Source: JANXZO01 sp964355115 (lineage in GTDB: Bacteria; Bacteroidota; Bacteroidia; Bacteroidales; FEN-979). Taken from it: a DNA stretch of 20,497 bases. The position numbers and the translations under genes are program-made. The stretch is taken from positions 1 through 20,497 of the forward strand of contig CAYHCQ010000058.1 of assembly GCA_964355115.1 (NCBI GenBank), read 5' to 3'. The notes beneath the pieces are model-generated. The model had not been told where the DNA came from, did no database searches, and worked only from the letters and a program-made list of their open reading frames with translations. Positions 1-6,707 of the stretch are shown here, one piece after another (positions within the stretch are counted from its first letter, which is position 1; each line of letters starts with the position of its first letter).

Positions 1-7
1 AAAAAGG

Positions 8-1722
8 TTATTTCTCAATCTTCACCAACTCCTTAAAAAGTGTCTGGTTACTCTTGATCTTCTCCTCATTTCCATAAACGCAGATATCATTCTGTCCGAT
101 TACATCCTTCACCAGTTTCGAAAAACCGCGGATATCCTCAGCTTTCGTCGAAAGCACGGCATCGCGGTCGCGCTGCACATCCTCTTTCGTACGTTTGTTG
201 AAATACATCATGTACGACTGGTCGCCTTTCTGCGATGGCGTGAGGGGGGCATCCATCCCTGAGATGGTCCCGATGATGTAACGCAGCATCGTGGCTGAAT
301 CGGCTTCGAATTTTGCAAGATAGCCGGGAGTTCCGTTATAGTTATCGAGGGTCTCTTTAAGGTTCGGATCGCGGTAGGAGTTGAAAGTGGCATTGCCGGT
401 GAGACCAAACTGGCTGAATCCGCCATAAGCGCCTCCGATAACACGAATCTGAGTTTGCAGCCAGTCGGTGGAGAGGATCTGGTTCAGTACGCGCATCCTT
501 CCATCCCATTTGTAGCCCAGCTTTTTGAAATTGTACCCGTTGATCACATACTGCACCTTCGAAGCAGCCAGGATCCCTTCGTTTTTCTTCACGGGGACTA
601 AACTCCACGAAGTGTAAACCGGATTGACGGAAGGCATGGCTTTTTCGAATGACTCCAGCCCTTTGGTAAACGGTTCCAGATCCTTCTTGCTGCATGTTAC
701 TGCTGCAACCATATTCCTGTTTGTGAAGATCAGGGAGGCGGTTTTCTGCAGCTTCTCAATGATCTCTGCAGAATTTTTATCAAAATTCTTACTCAGATCG
801 GTAATGAACCAATAATAATCCAGTCCCGAAGTCAGCTCATTATATAACCCCTGAGTGCTGAAGTAAGAAGAGAGCCGTTTGCTGGCAACAGAATAGCCGT
901 TGCCCTTAACATTCGATTCAACCTGGCTCTGGTGACGTGCAAGCACGGTTTTCAACCGCTCCACATCGCTAAATTTTGTTTTGACAAGCATCTCGCCGCC
1001 CAGACTGAAAAGCTTATCCAGCTTGTTGTTCATCGCCTTGGAGGTAACGGCAAATTTGGGGATCAGCTTGCTGTCATCCATCTCCTCCGTGTAACTCTTT
1101 AACGACGTAAAGAATCCGCCCGTATTGATATTGAGCGCTTTGTTGAGATCTCCGTAGGAATAATTCTCCGTATTCAGGGTACCATAAAGGTTCGAAAGCA
1201 ACGAGGCATAGGGAATCAAATCCTGAGGCAGCACCCGCAAATCGAAGAAGAGGGTTACATAAACAACATTATTGGTGAACTCCTCGTGATGAAGTGCAGG
1301 AATGCCTGCCAGTGTTGAAGGGGTAACCGGGTACCAGGCTGATTTGGGATTAATGTCGCTGAGTGTGAGCATCGGAATAGTGGCAATCGCCTCCGGGGTA
1401 TCTTCACGTTTCTGGTAATCGATCAGCGCTTTTGTATCCTCAACAAGACCTGCAATTTCCTTGTCGCTTAAGGTCGTTTTGTAAGCCTTGAGTTCTGCTT
1501 CTGTCTTCGCATTGCGTTCCTGGTCAATGCCAGCCTTGGGTTCTACTGTGACAAGTACCGAGAGTGTATTGTTCAGGAAATATTTTCGGATGATCTCTTC
1601 GAGGTAGTTTGTGGTGAGGGCGGATTTTACCTCAGCCAGTGGCTTCTCATATTCCAAACCCAGAAATGGGTCAGCGGCAAAGAAGAAACCCGGCTGCGAC
1701 TGCATGATATAGGTCATCCCCT
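8..1722 (-). CDS. M16 family zinc metallopeptidase, PreP-like, C-terminal part (same gene as 1823-3165)
   Basis: This is the C-terminal part of the PreP-like peptidase, residues 432-1000 of the merged protein, ending in TAA at 8-10. It carries the non-catalytic half of the M16C clamshell. The stretch YGGFSQFGLTGNATFNSYRD, coded around 377-437, is the glycine- and aromatic-rich motif that PreP-type enzymes keep in the second half for substrate binding. The Met codon at 1717 is not a real start: the same residues (MTYIMQSQPGFFFAAD) recur on the other side of the gap as an internal segment. Nothing here suggests a frameshift or decay, so the gene is broken only by the assembly. Confidence 0.88.
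1668..1722. repeat. 55-bp duplicated contig end, left copy
   Basis: Identical over 55 bases to 1823-1877 and abutting the N gap. It codes for the peptidase segment MTYIMQSQPGFFFAAD. An exact repeat that stops at the gap on both sides is best read as an assembly overlap, not a biological repeat. Confidence 0.92.
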
Positions 1723-1822
1723 NNNNNNNNNNNNNNNNNNNNNNNNNNNNNNNNNNNNNNNNNNNNNNNNNNNNNNNNNNNNNNNNNNNNNNNNNNNNNN
1801 NNNNNNNNNNNNNNNNNNNNNN
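1723..1822. other. 100-N scaffold gap, probably of zero true length
   Basis: Exactly 100 unknown bases, a conventional placeholder length. The 55 bases before it (1668-1722) are repeated exactly after it (1823-1877), as when two contigs share a terminal k-mer but were not joined. Removing the Ns and one copy leaves a 3003-bp open frame (1000 codons plus stop). Confidence 0.93.
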
Positions 1823-1877
1823 GGGTCAGCGGCAAAGAAGAAACCCGGCTGCGACTGCATGATATAGGTCATCCCCT
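1823..1877. repeat. 55-bp duplicated contig end, right copy
   Basis: Second copy of the 1668-1722 sequence, beginning at the first base after the Ns. The length of 55 is a commonly used assembler k-mer size, which fits unmerged de Bruijn contig ends. Confidence 0.92.
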
Positions 1878-3165
1878 TCTGGGCGTCGTTACCTTCGCGC
1901 AGGCGGAACTCCATCCTGTTGAGCACCCCTTCCACGGTCTGCTTGTCGAGCCCCTTTTCAACTACCGATTTCAGAGTATTCATCAGGATCTCAAGGAACT
2001 TTGCCTTGTCGGCCGGATTGGCATTCTGCACATCGATCGAAACCACATTCTGCATATAATTGCTGGCGGAAGCCGAAATATCCTGTCCGATACCGGCCTC
2101 CTGCAGTGCAAGCCTTACCGGTGCCGACTCCTGATTTACAAGCACCTCCGAAAGTACGTCAAGCGCCATGCAGAGTGCCTGGTCGGTATTGTGACCGGCC
2201 ACAAAACTGTAGTTCAGGAAGGTCTGCCCTTCAGTAGGCGCACCGTCGGTAATGGGATAGTAAGCATGAATGTCCTTCATGGCGCCAAAAGGCTTCTGGT
2301 CCTTGATCTCAGCCCGCTTGCCGGTAGCGGTATATTTTGAGAGATACTCTTTGTCGATAAAGGCCAGTTCACGGTCAAGATCGCCATCCCCGTAAAGGAA
2401 AATATAACTGTTCTCGGGATGGTAAAACCGTTTGTGGAACTTAATAAAATCGTCGTTCGTAAGGGTGGGAATGGCAGAGGGATAACCACCCGATTCAAAA
2501 CCATAGGCATTGTCGGGGAAGAGGTTTTTGAATACCTGATAGTAAACCTCCCGGCTGGGGTCGGAATAGGCGCCCTTCATCTCATTGTAAACAACTCCCT
2601 TGTATTCAACGGCGCTGTCCTTGTCGGTAAGTTCATAATGCCAACCCTCCTGCTTCAGTATCCTTTTATCTGTATAAATCAAAGGATTGAAAACAGCATC
2701 AAGATATACATGTACGAGGTTAAAGTAATCCTTGTCGTTCATGCTGGCCACGGGGTACATCGTGAAATCCTTGGAGGTAAAGGCATTCAGGAAGGTGTTG
2801 AGGGATCCCTTGAGCAAAATATCAAAAGGACTCTTTACCGGAAAGCTGGTAGAGCCGTTCAGAACTGAGTGCTCCATGATGTGCGGGGCGCCGTTGTCGG
2901 ATTCGGGAAATGTCTTGAAGGCAATGGAAAATGTTTTGTTCGGATCGTCGGCCTTGATCTTGATGAGCCGGGCGCCGCTTTTAACATGCTCGAAATAGAG
3001 ACATTCGGCATTCAGCTCTTTTACGAATCGTTTTTCAATCAGTTTGAAACCATGCTGGTCTCCGGGTGTTGTAAAAGCCATAAGTATTGGAATTAAGATG
3101 GTTACTGCCAGATATAAGGCAATTCTCGGGGAAGAAAACTTCCGTGCAAAGGTAATCGCTTTCAT
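1823..3165 (-). CDS. M16 family zinc metallopeptidase, PreP-like, N-terminal part (interrupted by assembly gap)
   Basis: This is the N-terminal 447 residues of a presequence-protease/insulinase-type peptidase, which degrades unstructured peptides inside a closed two-half chamber. Residues 14-31 form a hydrophobic signal or anchor segment, so it probably acts in the periplasm or at the envelope. The inverted zinc motif HxxEH is HIMEH at residues 95-99 (catalytic Glu98), with the likely third ligand Glu195 in YNEMKG. The frame runs into the N gap at Asp447 and continues in the 8-1722 piece. Merging over the 55-bp overlap gives exactly 1000 residues, the usual size of PreP-type M16C enzymes. The ATG at 3165 directly precedes the signal segment. 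A weak -7-like box (TAACTTCG on the minus strand, 3196-3203) lies upstream. Family assignment is firm; substrate unknown. Confidence 0.9.
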
Positions 3166-3262
3166 GTCAGGATGGGGTTAGAATTAATAGCGCCGCGAAG
3201 TTACAATAGTTATTGACACACTGATATTTCGGGGGAATATTTCCTCAGGATGATTTGCCGGA

Positions 3263-3361
3263 TTAGGAGGAGTTGGAATAACTTTTTGTGAAGTTGTGAT
3301 CCATCTGGTCGCGAACTCCTGCCCCGCGGGCTATGCGTTGTATTTCTCCGGGTCGTATCAT
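3263..3361 (-). pseudogene. Possible 5' remnant of an AbiEii-type nucleotidyltransferase toxin
   Basis: A minus-strand ATG at 3361 opens 32 codons ending in TAA at 3263-3265. Its first 19 residues read MIRPGEIQRIARGAGVRDQ. From memory, AbiEii/AbiGii-family toxins of Bacteroidota begin in a very similar way (Met-Ile-x-Pro-x-Glu-Ile, then an Ala-Arg pair, then Gly-Val-Arg-Asp) before a conserved Glu-Lys-Asp-Tyr segment. That segment is absent here; the frame drifts into MDHNFTKSYSNSS and stops. The reading is therefore the leading edge of a lost toxin gene of type IV toxin-antitoxin kind. It rests on a short match recalled without a search, so chance similarity is possible. Confidence 0.35.
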
Positions 3362-3376
3362 GTAAAAATGGCGGAT

Positions 3377-3496
3377 TTAATGGTCTCTGTTCCCAAATTT
3401 TGCTTGATACTCCATCTGCTTCTCATCCGACCCGACACAGGCAATCCGGGATCCAGCAAAGAAAAAACCCAGTGCCACTGCAGTGGTAAACGACAT
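3377..3496 (-). other. 39-codon minus-strand frame, unknown; possible remnant
   Basis: An ATG-to-TAA frame of 39 codons lies 15 bp before the AbiEii-like remnant on the same strand. It has a hydrophobic start (TAVALGFFFAG) and a polar end (SDEKQMEYQAKFGNRDH). I recognise no family. It is too short to claim as a gene and may be the tail or relic of whatever preceded the toxin remnant. Confidence 0.2.
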
Positions 3497-3543
3497 TCAA
3501 GGTTTTACCTTGACCCAACCACCATCATTAACCTTTTGAAGAG

Positions 3544-3560
3544 TTAGGCGGCAAAAATTA
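3544..3560 (+). repeat. Left inverted repeat of the PIN cassette (GTTAGGC core at 3543-3549)
   Basis: TTAGGCGGCAAAAATTA matches the reverse complement of 4272-4288 at 16 of 17 positions. With the preceding G it contains GTTAGGC, which fits the GTTRRRY core of integron attC/attI sites. Its position just before an AT-rich two-gene module, with the partner just after the last stop codon, suggests a cassette border. Confidence 0.6.
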
Positions 3561-3596
3561 AAATAACACCCAATTCCAAGATGTTACTACTTTTTG

Positions 3597-3604
3597 TACC
3601 TTTG
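3597..3604 (+). promoter_or_regulatory. -7 promoter box for the antitoxin-toxin pair
   Basis: TACCTTTG fits the Bacteroidota TANNTTTG box and ends 17 bp before the ATG at 3622. No convincing -33 TTTG is visible at the right spacing. The identical octamer precedes the fba gene at 15074. Confidence 0.55.
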
Positions 3605-3621
3605 GAGTAAAGATTCAACAT

Positions 3622-3825
3622 ATGATTATCGAAAAAACAAAAGATCAGATACTTATTAAAATTTCACCAAAAGTTGATGCATTTGGATTTCAGCGAATCA
3701 TGGATTATTTAGAATATCTTGAGATAACTTCAAAAAGTAAGGCTAAACAATCTGATGCTGACAAACTTGCCAATGAACTCAACCAAGTCTGGTGGGAAAA
3801 GAATAAGAATAGCTTCATCCAATGA
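3622..3825 (+). CDS. Small putative antitoxin of a PIN-domain toxin pair
   Basis: A 67-residue, lysine-rich protein with no membrane segment or signal. The first 20 residues look like short beta strands, followed by a predicted helix (FQRIMDYLEYLEIT) and a polar helical tail ending in WWEKNKNSFIQ. It overlaps the next gene by ATGA, so the two are translationally coupled, the normal layout of antitoxin then toxin. I do not recognise a named DNA-binding fold; the antitoxin role is inferred from size, order, overlap and the PIN partner. Base composition is AT-rich (about 30% GC in the 60-base lines I counted), unlike the neighbouring genes, which suggests transfer. The ATG start at 3622 follows the -7 box at a sensible distance. 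Confidence 0.7.
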   Translation: MIIEKTKDQILIKISPKVDAFGFQRIMDYLEYLEITSKSKAKQSDADKLANELNQVWWEKNKNSFIQ

Positions 3826-4274
3826 GGATCATTGTTGATGCCAATATTATTTTCAGCGCCATTCTGAATACAAATGGTAAAATTGGGGATGTTTTACTCA
3901 ATTCCCATAATATCTTTGAATTTATTGCTCCTCGTTTTTTAAAAGAAGAGATTCGTAAGTACCATAAAAAGATTCTTCTTATTTCCGGGTACTCAAGTTC
4001 TGAATTACAAAATATCGAGGATAAGGTTTACAAACCAATTTCATTTATTTCCGAAGTTCATATTCCTCTCTCAATAAGGATATCCTCGGAGCATCTGGTA
4101 AAAGAAATAGATCCTAAAGACGTGGCATACGTTGCATTTGCAAAATATTTTAGATGCAAATTATGGTCTGGCGATAAGGCTTTACAAAATGGCCTAATTA
4201 AAAAAGGATTTTCAAATATTATCACAACAGATGAGCTCTTTAAACTTCGAGACATCAAACTTTCAAAAAAATAA
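3822..4274 (+). CDS. PIN-domain toxin ribonuclease
   Basis: A 150-residue PIN-domain protein, predicted to be a Mg2+-dependent endoribonuclease like VapC-type toxins. The acidic residues expected for the family are visible: Asp6 in VDAN, Glu42/Glu43 in LKEEI, Asp97 and Asp100 in DPKD followed by the AYVAFA helix, and Asp118 in SGDKAL. Length and motif order fit the family, and nothing is truncated. It starts within the last codon of the upstream gene (ATGA overlap), so it should be made together with its antitoxin. GC content is low (28-32% in three 60-base lines), and an inverted repeat follows directly, its first bases being the stop codon. Target RNA cannot be told from the sequence. Confidence 0.85.
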   Translation: MRIIVDANIIFSAILNTNGKIGDVLLNSHNIFEFIAPRFLKEEIRKYHKKILLISGYSSSELQNIEDKVYKPISFISEVHIPLSIRISSEHLVKEIDPKDVAYVAFAKYFRCKLWSGDKALQNGLIKKGFSNIITTDELFKLRDIKLSKK

Positions 4275-4288
4275 TTTTCGCCGCCTAA
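4272..4288 (+). repeat. Right inverted repeat of the PIN cassette
   Basis: TAATTTTCGCCGCCTAA is the inverted partner of 3544-3560 (16/17) and overlaps the toxin stop codon. It contains GCCTAA, close to the RYYYAAC core expected at the start of an integron attC site. Confidence 0.6.
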
Positions 4289-4301
4289 TCGAGTAGGCTG
4301 C
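4280..4301. other. Short hairpin between convergent PIN and M28 genes
   Basis: The arms 4280-4287 (GCCGCCTA) and 4294-4301 (TAGGCTGC) pair over 8 positions with one mismatch around a 6-base loop. No T-run follows, so terminator function is doubtful. The right arm, with the three bases before it (GAGTAGGCTGC, 4291-4301), resembles GAGTTAGGCGGC at 3541-3552, the left edge of the cassette, with one base deleted and one changed. Confidence 0.45.
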
Positions 4302-4318
4302 CCCGTCAAAGCTGGCGG

Positions 4319-6568
4319 TTACCGGAAGCTGGCATTCACCAAAAACCTGATGGTTCTCTGTCTGTTTTCAGATCTCAAAACACCGAAGTAGATTCCGTCT
4401 GGTAATCCGGTGATATTTATTGTAAAGCTGGAATATCCCATAACCTCTTCCTGGTTCAGCACAATAACCTTCTTTCCCATAAGGGTTATCACCTCAAAAC
4501 TCACATCCGCCTGATGGGACAGGTAAAAGGGAAAGGTGGAATGATTTGTCACTGGATTCGGATAATTCTGGAACAAAAAAATGTCATTGGGATCAAATAA
4601 TCTGTCATCAACACCTGTCGACGCCGGAAATTTTTTTGTGATGATGAATTCTACTAAATTTTTGGCTTGTATCGAATCCATAGAGTACAAAGGAAATGAT
4701 AAAACAACAACCTTATAATCCTGTCCCAAATATTCAATTCCAACCGGTTTACCTTTCATCATTCCAAGTGAGGTTGATGTGTCAAATTTCGAATCAAAAC
4801 GGTAAATTACCTCCCCTGCCTGCGCCGGCTCAAGAGTCTCGATATTTTTTATATGCAACGGATGGTTGGGCAGACTTTTCAACGGATCAACAGTAATTGA
4901 ATCATATCCCGCAGCTACAGGATATGCCCCGCAAAACAGGGCGTTCAATTTCCGGTGCACCTCTTTTATTTTGAACAGAGCATAGATTTCATCTGCCTGT
5001 GAAAATATTTTATTGTATTCACTATTTGAGGCGATAAGGGCTGATGGTTGCGGACAGGCAAGCAGGAGGTTCCCCTGGTTTTTCAGATAGGTGTATACCT
5101 CATTTTGGCTTTTAACGAAGGCGGAATTTGACAGGTTCTGGCTTGTATTGGATGACAACCATGCTACGCGCTTGTAATGTCCCAATATTCCCGGGTCAAA
5201 ATTGGTGTCAGATGAGGCATCAATAAAATCATAGGTAAAATCCCGGAATATCCTTTTATAATAATCAATTACAATGGAATCAGCGGGGTCGTCAGTGTTG
5301 CCTTTGGCATCTTTGATAACCAATAATTCTCTGTCCAGGATCATCCTGAAACTTAAAACGGGATTTGAGCCGGTACTTTCAAAATTATCCTTATTCACAG
5401 ATGTAATCCGGTAGAAATAGTTGACCCCGGGTGAAGCGGTTAAATCCTGAAATACAGTATCAGAAATAACAGAGGGATTGATCATGACAAAACCTGAATC
5501 CACATTGTTTCTCCGGTAAATGTTGAATCCTGCCATTGTTCCATTCATCCGGCCCGACCATGAAATCCCGATCTTGTCTTTATCCGGGTGTGTTGCTACA
5601 TTGTATGGAACAGGAACATAATGTTCATTCAGCACTGCCGCACAATTGGCCTGGGTAACCTCCCGGCACATATCCATGCTGAGATACTGTACACTGTCGT
5701 GAATGGTATGGATGCGATTGTTATATGTTGTCTGGATAATGGTGGCCGTACAAAACCCATTGTCAAGAAAGGGGATTTCATTTCCCCCAAGGAAGGCTCC
5801 GGATTCTGGCAGAAGTGTCGTATAAGATTGAATGCAATGAGTTAACAGGTCGCCTGTCCAAAAACTCTTTTCTCCATTCACCTGGGAAACACCAACCGGA
5901 AAAGTACCGGAATTTGCATAAGCAATCATATCCATGCTGAACATCACCCGGAGGTTCTCTTTATTTTGGATTGCCTTATTCACATAGACCTGCGCTCCCT
6001 CCATGTGAATCTCTTCACTGGATAAGGTCGTGAACCTGATGGTAGCAAAGGGCTGAAAATTCACCTTTTTAAGGACACGGGCAATCTCAATCATTCCTGC
6101 CAGTCCGCTGGCATCATCATTTGCCCCAGGGGCCAGGATCCGAGGGTCTGTATTGATGGTATGGGAATCTTGGTGAGCCGCAAAAAGATACACTTCACCC
6201 GCAGATGACGTACCGGGTAAATCTGCAGATACATTGTATTGCCAGATACTGTCACTGGGAGGATACCTGTTTATTATTTTAAAAGAATCGATGGCCACAT
6301 TCACATAACCGAAGGATTGAAATTTTCCGGCAGTCCATTCTGCAACATCTCTTCTGTTATCTGCATAAACAGAACGGGTTCCAAAACTGCAAAGCTGTAA
6401 AATCGTCTGATAAATGCTGTCTTTACTTATTTCTGAAATTACTTCGGTGATTTTCGGATTAGCTGCATCTGCATTTTTTATTCCGGGGGAAATGTTTTGA
6501 CACTTCAGATTCAGTGCAGGGATAAAGGTGAAAAGGAGAAGGACCAGGGAAATTTGAAATATTTTCAT
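4319..6568 (-). CDS. Secreted M28 family zinc peptidase with fibronectin-like domain and T9SS sorting tail
   Basis: A 749-residue exported metallopeptidase. A signal peptide covers about residues 1-23 (MKIFQISLVLLLFTF...). The M28 core (about 45-315) shows the expected di-zinc residues: His132 in AHQDSH, bridging Asp151 in GANDDASG, Glu185/Glu186 in SSEE, Asp213 in SMDM and His287 in RIHTIHD. A fibronectin type III-like segment follows (about 318-408, GFNIYRR ... YFYRITSVN), then a 230-residue alpha/beta region I cannot name (410-640). The C-terminus (about 665-749), with LFQNYPNPVTN and GIYFGVLRSEN, is a typical type A T9SS sorting domain, so the protein should cross the outer membrane and be released or surface-attached. 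It probably acts as an aminopeptidase on external peptides. It lies 139 bp after the transglutaminase operon on the same strand, separated by a long dyad. No promoter was recognised. Confidence 0.9.
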   Translation of the reverse strand: MKIFQISLVLLLFTFIPALNLKCQNISPGIKNADAANPKITEVISEISKDSIYQTILQLCSFGTRSVYADNRRDVAEWTAGKFQSFGYVNVAIDSFKIINRYPPSDSIWQYNVSADLPGTSSAGEVYLFAAHQDSHTINTDPRILAPGANDDASGLAGMIEIARVLKKVNFQPFATIRFTTLSSEEIHMEGAQVYVNKAIQNKENLRVMFSMDMIAYANSGTFPVGVSQVNGEKSFWTGDLLTHCIQSYTTLLPESGAFLGGNEIPFLDNGFCTATIIQTTYNNRIHTIHDSVQYLSMDMCREVTQANCAAVLNEHYVPVPYNVATHPDKDKIGISWSGRMNGTMAGFNIYRRNNVDSGFVMINPSVISDTVFQDLTASPGVNYFYRITSVNKDNFESTGSNPVLSFRMILDRELLVIKDAKGNTDDPADSIVIDYYKRIFRDFTYDFIDASSDTNFDPGILGHYKRVAWLSSNTSQNLSNSAFVKSQNEVYTYLKNQGNLLLACPQPSALIASNSEYNKIFSQADEIYALFKIKEVHRKLNALFCGAYPVAAGYDSITVDPLKSLPNHPLHIKNIETLEPAQAGEVIYRFDSKFDTSTSLGMMKGKPVGIEYLGQDYKVVVLSFPLYSMDSIQAKNLVEFIITKKFPASTGVDDRLFDPNDIFLFQNYPNPVTNHSTFPFYLSHQADVSFEVITLMGKKVIVLNQEEVMGYSSFTINITGLPDGIYFGVLRSENRQRTIRFLVNASFR

Positions 6569-6585
6569 GAGTTGAGTAATGGTTG

Positions 6586-6631
6586 AAACTTGAGGTTAGC
6601 GAATAATATGTATGTCGATAACCTCAAGTTT
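6586..6631. other. Long perfect dyad (13-bp arms) upstream of the M28 gene
   Basis: The left arm 6586-6598 (AAACTTGAGGTTA) is perfectly complementary to the right arm 6619-6631 across a 20-base spacer. After one mismatch the stem continues for three more pairs (6600-6602 with 6615-6617). It lies 17 bp upstream of the M28 ATG (minus strand) and 77 bp after the preceding stop. No T-run follows the stem on the minus strand, so an operator or leader hairpin is as likely as a terminator. Confidence 0.7.
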
Positions 6632-6707
6632 GTTATTGCATTTATTTCCATGTCCTATAAAGCTTGAATGGTCTTTGATTTTGATGCCGTAAAATCTCCA
6701 CCGAAAG

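Larger units (their letters stand above)
3166..3621. other. 456-bp intergenic region with coding remnants and dyads
   Basis: There is no intact gene here. It holds a 32-codon minus-strand frame resembling the start of an AbiEii-type toxin (3263-3361), a 39-codon minus-strand frame of unknown nature (3377-3496), a perfect 12-bp palindrome (CCACTGCAGTGG, 3475-3486), a perfect 7-bp stem with a 3-base loop (3497-3513), the left border repeat of the PIN cassette (3544-3560) and the cassette promoter (3597-3604). The mixture looks like decayed accessory DNA. Confidence 0.6.

Noticed and set aside
3296..3547. 83-codon plus-strand open frame starting with GTG
   Set aside because: It has no recognisable family and runs over two dyads and the cassette border. 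The opposite strand shows more protein-like remnants.
6586..6631. Intrinsic terminator of the transglutaminase operon
   Set aside because: The stem is long but there is no T-run after it on the minus strand, so I left it as an unassigned dyad.
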